DNA of 64,000 nt from Gammaproteobacteria bacterium (lineage in GTDB: Bacteria > Pseudomonadota > Gammaproteobacteria > Enterobacterales > Alteromonadaceae), in assembly GCA_018222405.1 (NCBI GenBank), contig JAAFAI010000016.1, positions 1-64,000 on the forward strand. Reading direction: 5' to 3'. Each line of letters opens with the position of its first letter. Position 1 is the first letter of the stretch. Below, piece after piece: positions 54,907 to 63,078 of the stretch. The position numbers were made by a program, and so were the translations under genes. The notes under the pieces were generated by a model. It saw only the letters and a program-made list of their open reading frames with translations, was not told the origin of the DNA and did no database searches.

Positions 54907-57101
54907 TTGATGCACACGAGAAGCTGGATTTCCGTGTACAGCAGTGGATTTTTAAGCAGGGCTGGGATCGCCTGCGAGAGATTCAATGCTTAGCGATTGA
55001 GCCTATCTTGACCGGTTGCACTGATGTGCTCATCAGCGCTTCTACAGCAGCAGGCAAAACGGAAGCGTTTTTTTTACCTGCGATAAGCACTATTGCAGAG
55101 GATCAGCGGGGCGTGGGGATCTTATATATAAGCCCCTTAAAAGCACTAATAAACGACCAAGATAGAAGACTTGAAAGTCTAGCAGATATACTAGACTTAC
55201 AAGTTACGCCTTGGCACGGTGATAGTGCTCAAGGCCGCAAATCAAAGCTTAAACGAAATCCTTCTGGCATCGTCTTAATAACACCTGAGTCATTAGAGTC
55301 ACTATTAATACGGGATAGTGGTTGGGTTAAATCTGCTTTTCAAAATTTAAAACATATTGTAATTGACGAATTTCACGCATTCATAGGGACTGAACGTGGT
55401 CATCATTTGTTGAGTTTACTTCACCGATTAGAGCATTTGCTTGGTCGCCTAAAAACTCCTATACCCAGAACTGCATTAAGTGCCACTCTTGGCGAATTAG
55501 AGACCGTACCACTCTCTCTTAGGCCAAATAAATCATTACCATGCAAAATAATTAAGCAAACGCAATCTTCAGCTTCGCTAAAAATGCAGGTCAAGGGCTA
55601 CATTGAGGCCAATACAGCAGTAGGTGATGCCGTGCGAGCTGAGCAGCTTGTCTGTAATGATTTATATGAACTTTGCCGAGGTGGTAACCATCTAGTCTTT
55701 GCGAATAGCAGAAGTCGTACTGAGAGCCTTGCAGCAGTATTAGCCGATATGTGTGAGAGTAACGCTGTACCAAATGAGTTTTTTCCTCATCATGGTTCCC
55801 TTTCAAAGGAAATGAGAGAAACATTAGAAGCTCGGCTACAGCAGGAAAGGCTCCCAACTACTGCAATTTGTACCATGACCTTGGAGCTTGGTATTGATAT
55901 TGGGAAAGTTAACTCAGTTGTGCAAGTTACAGCGCCTCATTCGATAGCTAGTTTGAGGCAAAGAATGGGGAGGTCAGGAAGACGCGGTGGTGCAAGTATT
56001 CTTAGGATGCTAATTACCGAGAACGAACTGACAGAGCAATCCAGTATTGTAGATAAGTTACGTCTGGAGCTAGTTCAGTCATTAGCGATGGTCAGACTAT
56101 TAGTTGCTAGTAAGTGGTATGAACCGGCTGACTCCTCATTATTGCATTTCTCGACACTTCTGCATCAAATATTAGCATTAACCGCCCAGTGGGGAGGGAT
56201 AAGAGCTGACCAAGTATATAGTTTGCTGTGTAAGGACGGCCCGTTCCAGCATGTTACCGTCGCTCATTTTAAATGCTTATTGTCCCATATGGGCAATACA
56301 GAATTAATTACTCAGTTAGGTAGTGGAGAGCTAGTTTTAGGGCATGCTGGCGAAAAACTAACGAATCATTATAGTTTTTACGCCGTATTTAAAACACCTG
56401 AAGAATTTAGAATTGTTTCAGGCAGCAAAACGCTAGGAACACTTCCTGTAGATAGCTTGATTTTAGAAGGTCAACATATCGTTTTTGCAGGAAAAAGGTG
56501 GGTGGTTGAATTAGTTGATGTGGAAAAAAAGGTAATATTAGTCAACCGCGCTAAAGGAGGCCAGCCACCTAAATTCGGCGGCACTGGAATGGCGATTCAT
56601 GACGTGGTTCGACAGGAAATGTTTAAAATACTGAGTCAGAGCGACTACAAAATAAAGGTTGGTGAACACCGGATAGAGTTTGCGGATGAAACTGCACAGT
56701 CATTGTTTCAGGAAGCGGCTAAATTTTTCCAAACAGCTAACCTTGCAAAAACTAATTTTATTCAGCAAGGTAATAGAACTGTGATCCTCCCCTGGGCTGG
56801 CGATAAAGTTGTAAACACTATCGTTGCTGTACTGATCAGCAAGGGTTTCGCTGCTGGAGCATTTGCAGGAATCATCGAAATTGAAAAGGCCGATGCGCAA
56901 GATGTAATCGATGCACTTAAGAGTTTCCAGACTGATGGCACAATATCTGCGGATGAGTTAGCTGAGTCAATTCCTGAAAAGGCGATTGATAAATTTGATG
57001 AATATCTACCGGAAAATTTACTTATAATTGGGTATGCCGCGAGAGCCTTCGATATTGACAGTGCAAAGATTAAAGTCAAAGAACTATTGGAATTTTATTG
57101 A
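54903..57101 (+). CDS. sngC: Shango SngC-like Lhr-type helicase
   Basis: The 732-residue superfamily 2 helicase has STAAGKTEAFFLPAI (motif I), YISPLKALINDQ (Ia), VIDEFHAFIG (II, DEFH), ALSATLGELE (III), TLELGIDIGKVNSVVQVTAP (V) and RQRMGRSGRRGG (VI). The order and the long C-terminal part match Lhr/BrxHI-like helicases. It overlaps the ATPase by 4 bp, so the three-gene operon is translationally coupled. It likely acts on phage or damaged DNA. Confidence 0.82.
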   Translation: MIDAHEKLDFRVQQWIFKQGWDRLREIQCLAIEPILTGCTDVLISASTAAGKTEAFFLPAISTIAEDQRGVGILYISPLKALINDQDRRLESLADILDLQVTPWHGDSAQGRKSKLKRNPSGIVLITPESLESLLIRDSGWVKSAFQNLKHIVIDEFHAFIGTERGHHLLSLLHRLEHLLGRLKTPIPRTALSATLGELETVPLSLRPNKSLPCKIIKQTQSSASLKMQVKGYIEANTAVGDAVRAEQLVCNDLYELCRGGNHLVFANSRSRTESLAAVLADMCESNAVPNEFFPHHGSLSKEMRETLEARLQQERLPTTAICTMTLELGIDIGKVNSVVQVTAPHSIASLRQRMGRSGRRGGASILRMLITENELTEQSSIVDKLRLELVQSLAMVRLLVASKWYEPADSSLLHFSTLLHQILALTAQWGGIRADQVYSLLCKDGPFQHVTVAHFKCLLSHMGNTELITQLGSGELVLGHAGEKLTNHYSFYAVFKTPEEFRIVSGSKTLGTLPVDSLILEGQHIVFAGKRWVVELVDVEKKVILVNRAKGGQPPKFGGTGMAIHDVVRQEMFKILSQSDYKIKVGEHRIEFADETAQSLFQEAAKFFQTANLAKTNFIQQGNRTVILPWAGDKVVNTIVAVLISKGFAAGAFAGIIEIEKADAQDVIDALKSFQTDGTISADELAESIPEKAIDKFDEYLPENLLIIGYAARAFDIDSAKIKVKELLEFY

Positions 57102-57109
57102 GCGATATA

Positions 57110-57310
57110 AGTACGTATGTCCGCTTTTGACCAAAGTCAGTGGTATTAAATCACACTGCTGTATGACCGCTCCTTGTCTCAAGGAGCTTCTGACGCTGTA
57201 AGGCGGCTCCGTACGTAAAGCAGACCCTCGCTACCAGATAATTCGATGGGCTGCTATGAGCGAATTGCGGACATAAGCAGTGGCGAAGAGCTTAATCCCA
57301 ATTCTTCTTA
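57110..57310. repeat. dispersed noncoding repeat, copy 1 (in the 369 bp gap)
   Basis: The gap 57102-57470 has no gene. It holds TGTCCGCTTTTGACCAA, CTCAAGGAGC, GCGGCTCCGTACGTAAAG and ATGGGCTGCTATGAGC in this order, and the same blocks recur with differences at 60730-60910 and 62040-62200. The shared layout suggests a family of worn noncoding repeats or miniature transposons. Confidence 0.6.
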
Positions 57311-57470
57311 TCCGACGGTCATATTTCCTTTTATGAGCTGTATTAGTGTGAAAAGAATTTAGCTCAAATCTAATCTTACGTTGACACCAGAAAAACTGGT
57401 AACTGTTAGATCAAGTCTGAGCTAGTACAGCTTATGTTAGTACAGCTCGCCATTGTTCAGAATCTAAAGC

Positions 57471-58697
57471 TTAATGAGGTACATCAAATATCTTTAGAGA
57501 GAGCGTCATTTCCCTATTATCGTCATCTCGGTGCGCGAAAATGTATCGAAAATGAGTATCCGACTTCTGATCAATAAATCGCTTACAATTTGGATGCTCT
57601 AAAGTCACTTTTTTCGCCGACTCAATGACTTTGCTCAAATCCTTGTTTCGATTAAAAACAAGGACAGCCACCTTGGTATCACGCCAAGCGCTGTAACCGA
57701 GCAGTTGGTCTATCGTGTCGTTTAATAGTTTAGGCCCACCCCAAAATTTACACTCGCCAATAAAAATATTCTTACCACCAGACCTTATTAGGATGTCGGT
57801 TTTCCCTTCATAGTTAAAAGTTTCGCCGCTTGCTTCGCCTTCGTAGTGTCCATTGAGTTGTACTAGAAAGTGCGTGCGCAGAGCTTCTTCATCCATACGT
57901 TTGAATGCCGATGGGCTTCTTTCCATCACAAGTGCCATGTTATGTATCACATTTAAAATATGCTCATAGTCTTCCATCATTAGCTCTGGCTCAGGTGTGT
58001 ACGGCGCTTTACTTGCTGTGGGAGCAGTAGGTCGAAGTTTGCGCCTGACATTCGGCGCTGAGTATGTCTGAGGTGTATCTACACTTTGCTTTAATTGATA
58101 ACCAAGTGAAGAAACTAAATTTTGATTAGCAAGCAGCTTCTCGCGACGTGAATTGATTGCATCTCGTGCAGTTTGGCCTATGGAACTATTGAGACGTGTT
58201 GCAGTACCACGCAAATTCTCAAGATTGGTTTCAATATCCTTCAGTGCCTTTTCGATTTTTCCTTTAACTTCCACGGGAGTTTGATTAACACCAGTAAATC
58301 TCAATATCAGCGCACCATCTGTGATATCAGCACGCGGTGGGTTCAAGGAATACGTTGTAGGTTGAACATTGAAGACTTCTCGGTCGCCTTGAAAAGGTAC
58401 TGTAATCTCTACCGTGCTTCCGTCCACTCTGACAGGTTGACCGCTCCTGTCTCCAAAATATCGATAATCATTGCTCACATCCACTTTAGTCTCGCGCTGG
58501 TCTGCGACAATTTCATTGAGCTTTAGAATAGGAACATCAATCCTATATTTATCAATAAAATACTGGCATAAGTCATCAACTGAAGTATTTAGAAGCCGAT
58601 CCCCATGAAAGTTCGCGACTTCATCCTTTAACTGCGTAATCTGATTCTGCTCTACTGAAAACCAACTGTATTTATTGAATAGTAGTTCGTCTCGCAT
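57471..58697 (-). CDS. putative nuclease with PD-(D/E)xK-like C-terminus
   Basis: The ATG at 58697 (MRDELLFNKYSW) is preceded by AAGGAGGT at a good distance; the longer frame is not needed. The 408-residue protein has an N-terminal region of unknown fold, a helical linker (about 150-210) and a C-terminal domain with EGKTDILIRSGGKNIFIGEC followed by KFWGG. The D...ExK spacing is that of a restriction-endonuclease-like nuclease. The family is known from many bacteria without a named function; a place in phage defence is plausible from its neighbours. Confidence 0.65.
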   Translation of the reverse strand: MRDELLFNKYSWFSVEQNQITQLKDEVANFHGDRLLNTSVDDLCQYFIDKYRIDVPILKLNEIVADQRETKVDVSNDYRYFGDRSGQPVRVDGSTVEITVPFQGDREVFNVQPTTYSLNPPRADITDGALILRFTGVNQTPVEVKGKIEKALKDIETNLENLRGTATRLNSSIGQTARDAINSRREKLLANQNLVSSLGYQLKQSVDTPQTYSAPNVRRKLRPTAPTASKAPYTPEPELMMEDYEHILNVIHNMALVMERSPSAFKRMDEEALRTHFLVQLNGHYEGEASGETFNYEGKTDILIRSGGKNIFIGECKFWGGPKLLNDTIDQLLGYSAWRDTKVAVLVFNRNKDLSKVIESAKKVTLEHPNCKRFIDQKSDTHFRYIFAHRDDDNREMTLSLKIFDVPH

Positions 58698-58794
58698 CGG
58701 GAAAAGTACCTCCTTAAACATCAACTACGAAATGTCACTTTTTGAATGATATTAGTTTGTGTTCCCGCGAGCACGCGAACGACTTAATTTTTTG

Positions 58795-59370
58795 TTATAC
58801 GTATTCGATCCCTGACACATCCTTGATAAATTGATCTAGTTCTTTTTTTAAAGTTTTATGGTGTCCAAGGCTATGATCATAAGCTTCAAATGTACTAAGA
58901 CCCGCGGAATCTAAAGCATTATAAATATTGTCCTGACTCGTTTGAAAGTCATCAAAACTTTTAAGTAATTGTCTAGTCATTAAAGGCTTATAAGCGTTCA
59001 TTAGCTGGAAGGTTTTACGAGAAAAGTCTTGATATAGTTCAGCCGGATGGCTATAGCTACTACCAGTTTCATATTGAATACCTTGATCAACATCAAAATA
59101 GTGATCTGTTGCCTTTTCTAGATCTTCAATAACGTCAGCTAATGATAGGGCAAGTTCCAGCAAAACATTTTTATTTATTTCCCATACCCTTTCTTTTTTC
59201 TGCGTTTTTCTGAAGTCGAAATGGATGGTCGTCGCAATAACAGTTGCAAAAGCGATAATAACATTTGTCATTATTGCTAAATCGATTTTTGAACCAAATG
59301 CCAGAATCAGTGCAAATCCTATCATTGCGACGAATACGCCGATAATTCCACCAATTAAAAATTCAAACAA
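58795..59370 (-). CDS. membrane protein with two helices and helical domain
   Basis: From a TTG at 59370 with AAGGA 6 bp upstream the protein has 191 residues; the frame is open further, to 59412, but that part runs into an attC-like site. Two membrane helices (about residues 4-27 and 30-50) come first, then a charged helical cytosolic domain. No family recognised. Its stop codon begins TATAACAAAAAATTAAG, similar to the left end of attC repeats, so it may be a cassette in reverse orientation. Confidence 0.5.
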   Translation of the reverse strand: MFEFLIGGIIGVFVAMIGFALILAFGSKIDLAIMTNVIIAFATVIATTIHFDFRKTQKKERVWEINKNVLLELALSLADVIEDLEKATDHYFDVDQGIQYETGSSYSHPAELYQDFSRKTFQLMNAYKPLMTRQLLKSFDDFQTSQDNIYNALDSAGLSTFEAYDHSLGHHKTLKKELDQFIKDVSGIEYV

Positions 59371-59447
59371 TGTTATTCCTTCAACGTATATCGCCCACGC
59401 GTTACTGTCCAAGCGAGACTACTAGCGGCTTAATGAGATTGTTAGGC
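59370..59447 (-). repeat. attC-like site on the minus strand
   Basis: On the minus strand GCCTAAC (59447-59441) is a perfect left core RYYYAAC that includes the stop codon of the upstream gene. The right side ends GCGATATACGTTGAAGG, a near match to GTTRRRY, just before the ribosome-binding site of the next gene. The arms are partly complementary. The left core is clear; the right one less so. Confidence 0.5.
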
Positions 59448-59996
59448 AGTGGTGCTTATCCATGCCCACACAACTAAAAATAACCAGTAAACAATTGTTG
59501 TGGCACCAATAAACATAAGTAGCAGAAGTATACCATTCTGAAATTGTGTTAGTTGCTGTGTTGGGGCTACGTTTAGGTATTTAGCATTTGTCTCATCACA
59601 TTTGCAATATGAGTGAATTTGCCCCCATACAAGCGGTGGCCAATAGAGGTAAGATATACTAACTCGTTCTCCTGGAACTAAAGTAGGAATTAATATTTCA
59701 GCAGAATCATTATCACCACGAGTTACTTCATGCGTCAATTGAGGAAATAATTGAAAGCTTTTAGGCAAAAGGTTATGACCGATACGAATATTGTTGGCCG
59801 TTTTCTTACCTGTGTTACTGACGACGATACTATGTGTATTCACTTTTGTATTGTTGCCATCATGAAGAGGTATTTCAGTAGAATGAACTAGGTAAGTGAC
59901 CAACTTTGGCTTTGCCTCAAAGTAAGATTTAAGGATGAATCCAACTATGGCTGTAAGAACCGGTGCTCCAATTTTTGCAATAGCTTCAAAGTCCAT
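59442..59996 (-). CDS. membrane protein with an extracytoplasmic-like beta domain
   Basis: A 184-residue protein with a short N-terminal helix (about residues 8-24), a domain of about 120 residues with SIVVSNTGKKTANNIRIGHN and alternating strands, as in small immunoglobulin-like domains, and a C-terminal membrane helix (about 152-178). No family recognised. It lies between two attC-like sites in reverse orientation. Single-gene cassettes of this kind often encode membrane proteins of unknown function. Confidence 0.5.
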   Translation of the reverse strand: MDFEAIAKIGAPVLTAIVGFILKSYFEAKPKLVTYLVHSTEIPLHDGNNTKVNTHSIVVSNTGKKTANNIRIGHNLLPKSFQLFPQLTHEVTRGDNDSAEILIPTLVPGERVSISYLYWPPLVWGQIHSYCKCDETNAKYLNVAPTQQLTQFQNGILLLLMFIGATTIVYWLFLVVWAWISTTA

Positions 59997-60013
59997 AAAA
60001 ATCCTTTTGAATT

Positions 60014-60100
60014 GCCTAACTTCCCGCTAAATGGCGAGCGATAGCGAGTCCGGTGGAGGCTGCGCTTTTGGCAGCCGGAATGAAATTTAGGGGGTTATTA
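60014..60100 (-). repeat. attC site on the minus strand
   Basis: On the minus strand the site runs from TAATAAC (at the stop codon of the upstream gene) to GTTAGGC (60020-60014), a perfect GTTRRRY core. AACCCCCTAAAT near one end pairs with ATTTAGCGGG near the other, and GGCTGC/GCAGCC forms an inner stem. This is the best attC candidate in the island, and it lies in the opposite orientation to those at 1-2 kb. Confidence 0.62.
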
Positions 60101-60484
60101 TGTTTTTTGCTGCTCATATTCATCCCAACTAGCAAATCCGATAGGTCTTTTGGGCTGCTCAATATTTTCTCGCTTCATAGCTACAAGGAGAATACTAATT
60201 TGGGTCACATGCTGAATTAGCTCCACAGGCTCGCGCAGCTCATTTCTTCCTTGAAAGGAAATCAAAGATGGATTCCAATAGCCAATGTCTTCAACATGAA
60301 AGGTGATTGCTTGCCCAAAGTTTACGAGCCTTGCACCAACTTCATGTTCTTCATCTAAAGACTTATGAAAGTCATTTATCCAGTTAATAAGCCTTCTATA
60401 GAATTCGTCAGCCAGATTTTGATCTTTTGGTGGAAGCATTAACTCTGGCCTAATTCCGCCACCCATTAAATCCATAGTGGTCAC
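60098..60484 (-). CDS. small cytosolic protein, unknown
   Basis: This 128-residue protein starts at a GTG with AGGAG 5 bp upstream. It has no membrane segment or signal peptide. It contains NLADEFYRRLINWINDFHKS and a C-terminal EQPKRPIGFASWDEYEQQ. No family recognised. The DNA just upstream (60491-60540) closely resembles that before the Mrr-like gene at 62444, in inverse orientation, which suggests that the two genes sit behind the same type of recombination site. Confidence 0.5.
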   Translation of the reverse strand: MTTMDLMGGGIRPELMLPPKDQNLADEFYRRLINWINDFHKSLDEEHEVGARLVNFGQAITFHVEDIGYWNPSLISFQGRNELREPVELIQHVTQISILLVAMKRENIEQPKRPIGFASWDEYEQQKT

Positions 60485-60978
60485 AATTTCTCCTTATATA
60501 TAACATATTAAGTTATAGCGCGATTTGTGCGTTTTTCTGCCAAAGCATCACTTTTATAGTACCATTATTAATACCAAACTAACTTTCATATTGCTACATA
60601 AAGGAAAACTGGCAATCAGAATAAAATGCTACAGAGTAAAAACGAGCAATTGGGCCGTTTTCCTGAATGTGGGAGCTACGCACCATTTTTGGATAAGTAA
60701 ACGACTGCTTCACGTGCGTATCAGTTACGCGACTAGTAACTGATTCACTTTCGCTTTTGACCAAATGCAGAAATCCAGTGTCAGAAGCCTGAACGTCCGT
60801 TGTTTGTCTATTGATGCCCGTCAAGGCCCGCTGTAGGATAGCTGCGTACGTTTTGCGGACCTTCGCCCATTCAGATTTTAATGGCACCAATGAGCGAAAA
60901 AAAGACATATCAAGTTTATATAGCTAGGATAGTTTTATTCTGGTAACAGTTACTCTTTTTTAAGCTAATAAATCGAAG
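60485..60978. repeat. 494 bp noncoding region with repeat copy 2
   Basis: No convincing gene. The first 60 bp look like the end of a recombination site for the minus-strand gene. From about 60635 lie blocks shared in inverse orientation with 62245-62290 (GTAAAAACGAGCAATTGGG, CGTTTTCCTGAAT). From 60730 lie CGCTTTTGACCAAA, GCTGCGTACGTTTTGCGGAC and CAATGAGC, shared with copies 1 and 3. A 104-codon minus frame over it carries no domain and is repeat-derived. Confidence 0.6.
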
Positions 60979-60993
60979 ATGAGGATTTTTCAG

Positions 60994-62010
60994 ATGACGA
61001 AAATCACTAGAGAAGTTCGGATAAAGATGGAGTTGGAATTTTCTGAATTTAAAGAGCAAAAAAGAAAAAAATTTCTTTCGGAATTATCACAAATATCAGG
61101 AGTGCCGCTCGAAGAAATTATCGTAACTAGATTTAACAAAGGTTGCGTGATTTTTTATGGTGAACTAGATAGAGAGGCTGTTGAGAGGCTTGTCGAGCTG
61201 TTTGAGAATTTACAAAATCTTGGTAGCGAATTGTATTCTCAAGAATTTAGGGATTTTCTTAAACACTGGGACATAACAAGTATCACGCAGAATATAGATA
61301 GTCATTGTGAGTCACAACAAGAAAAACAAAACAATGTGAGAGATCTCGTTCTCTTTGTTCATGGCTGGAATGGTTCATTAAAATCTTGGGGAGAGCTACC
61401 CAATTTCATTGGTGAGTTGGTTGAGTGCAAAACTGCTCTGTATGAATACCCAACAGGAGTTTGGGATAACTCACCGTCATTAGAATTTATCGCAAGAAAT
61501 CTAGATAATTGGGTCAGAGCAAATTATCGAAACTTCTCCAAGATTTCCATTGTAGCGCACAGTATGGGCGGTATTCTTGTTAGAAGACTTGCAACTTTAC
61601 AGAAGAATAGAAGAAAAAAGTTAGACAATATAGTTCAAGTTACTTTTATAGCATCACCTCATAATGGGGCAGTTTTAGCGAAGCTAGCCACTTCCATACC
61701 AACGCTTGAAAAATTGCAACTACAAGAGTTATCCGCAGACTCACCTTTTATTTTTTCATTAAATTCTGATTGGTTAGATTGGGTTGAAAGTGGTGCTATC
61801 AATAGGGAAAACATACGGTGCATTGTTGGTACAAATGATAAAGTTGTTTCAGTCAATAACGCAATGGGCCTAGATGCTTATGCAGTTCCGCTCCTTGGTG
61901 AAGATCATATAAACATTGTAAAGCCCAAAGATAAAAATTCTGAGGTTGTTGTCACGCTCCAAATGTTTCTTGAAGATGCAGCTTTCAAAATTAAAGAAAC
62001 GGATCTTTAA
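60994..62010 (+). CDS. alpha/beta hydrolase (lipase-like)
   Basis: The ATG at 60994 is preferred over 60979 because GAGGA lies 8 bp before it. The 338-residue protein has an N-terminal helical region (about 1-105) of unknown role and a C-terminal alpha/beta hydrolase: VLFVHGWNGS (oxyanion loop), VAHSMGG (nucleophile Ser), CIVGTNDKVV (Asp) and GEDHINIVKP (His). The catalytic triad is complete. Substrate unknown; such lipase-like proteins occur as effectors in defence islands, but nothing here shows this. No signal peptide, so cytosolic. Confidence 0.75.
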   Translation: MTKITREVRIKMELEFSEFKEQKRKKFLSELSQISGVPLEEIIVTRFNKGCVIFYGELDREAVERLVELFENLQNLGSELYSQEFRDFLKHWDITSITQNIDSHCESQQEKQNNVRDLVLFVHGWNGSLKSWGELPNFIGELVECKTALYEYPTGVWDNSPSLEFIARNLDNWVRANYRNFSKISIVAHSMGGILVRRLATLQKNRRKKLDNIVQVTFIASPHNGAVLAKLATSIPTLEKLQLQELSADSPFIFSLNSDWLDWVESGAINRENIRCIVGTNDKVVSVNNAMGLDAYAVPLLGEDHINIVKPKDKNSEVVVTLQMFLEDAAFKIKETDL

Positions 62011-62443
62011 ACAACAGACGCTATCTTATGCGGCAGTACGCTCACTAGACACTAGAATGCTCGTAAAGACACCGAGTCACTGCATTTTATCTTAAGGAGT
62101 CTCTAACACTTTTAAGCGGTAGCTCCGTACGTAAACCGGAAGTTGGTTATTTATTACTTAATGGGCCCAATGAGCTAGTTTCTGCCCAAAATATCGTCAT
62201 TGTTGAGTGTTAGATGCCTGTCTACGTATACGGTTGTAGCTGCCTTTCCCCTATATTCAGGAAAACGACCCAATCGCGCGTTTTTGTCCTTTACGTAATT
62301 AGCCCTTATTAAGCTTAACCCCTGTACTCTTTGACTTTCAGTAAATACTGAATGATGGCACTATGGATAAAAACGAGCACATGCTCGGAAGCAAAACGCG
62401 CAATTTGCGCACTATTAAATTGTTATGCATCAAGGAGTAAGGT
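62011..62443. repeat. 433 bp noncoding region with repeat copy 3 and attC-like end
   Basis: No gene. CTTAAGGAGTCTCTAACAC, GCGGTAGCTCCGTACGTAAA and CCCAATGAGCTAG (62092-62180) match copies 1 and 2 in order. At 62245-62290 lies the inverse of a block in copy 2. The right end, from 62360, has two small hairpins (CGAGCA/TGCTCG and GCGCA/TGCGC) and ends ATTAAATTGTTATGC (62414-62428), an attC-like right core, with AAGGAG and the next start just after. Confidence 0.55.
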
Positions 62444-62707
62444 GTGAAAGTTTCTGAAACCTCCACAGATTATGAGAAGCTGGCTCAGAAAATTTATGAA
62501 GAAATCCTTGCTCTACAGGGTGTTGAGAATATTGACGTAAGACATAATGTGAAAATCAAAGGAAAGTCAGGCGTTGAGCACCAAATAGACGTTTTTTGGG
62601 AATATAAGTACGCCGGGATCGTTCACCGGGTACTTATAGAATGCAAGCACTATGGTCACGCGGTTAGTTTGTTACATGTTAGAAACCTACATGGTCTTAC
62701 AACGGAC
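62444..62707 (+). pseudogene. Mrr-like restriction nuclease, cut by an IS66 element
   Basis: Starting at a GTG with AAGGAG upstream, 88 codons can be read before the insertion. VEHQIDVFWEYKYAGIVHRV is followed by LIECKHYGH; the D...ECK pattern is the core of Mrr-type PD-(D/E)xK nucleases that cleave modified DNA. The frame runs into the left end of the IS66-type element at 62708 and stops inside it (the terminal codons read PSFPGGATP). The rest of the gene would lie after the right end of the insertion, outside this window. Confidence 0.78.
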
Positions 62708-62793
62708 GTAAGCGATCAATTTAGACCGTCTTTTCCCGGCGGAGCTACCCCGTAAAATGGTCCCCGTAGATTTTACTCACGGAGACTTAATCG

Positions 62794-63078
62794 ATGGCAA
62801 CAAAAAGACGAACACGCGAGCAATGGCAGGAATTGATTGATAAGCAAGCAGCAGGCGAACTGACAGTCAGTGAATTTTGTGCACAGCATGCGTTAACAGT
62901 ATCAAACTTCTATCTGTGGCGTAAAAAACTGAGCGATGATAGCCAATCGCTTGCGCAGCAAGATAACTGGCTTGCCTTTGATATGCCAGCAAGTGCGAAC
63001 CAGAGCGCAGGCTCTGCCTGGGAGATTGAACTGGCATTACCCGGTGGTGTGGTGCTGCGGATGAACCGGGCTGCCTGA
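62794..63078 (+). CDS. tnpA: IS66 accessory protein TnpA
   Basis: The 94-residue protein opens with RTREQWQELIDKQAAGELTV, followed by SEFCAQHALTVSNFYLWRKK, a helix-turn-helix of the IS66 OrfA (IS3/IS66 TnpA-like) type that probably binds the element ends. Its stop overlaps the start of tnpB (TGATG). It is intact. Confidence 0.85.
   Translation: MATKRRTREQWQELIDKQAAGELTVSEFCAQHALTVSNFYLWRKKLSDDSQSLAQQDNWLAFDMPASANQSAGSAWEIELALPGGVVLRMNRAA

Noticed and set aside
60594..60908. 104-codon minus-strand frame
   Set aside because: It lies entirely within a dispersed noncoding repeat and its sequence has no domain features.
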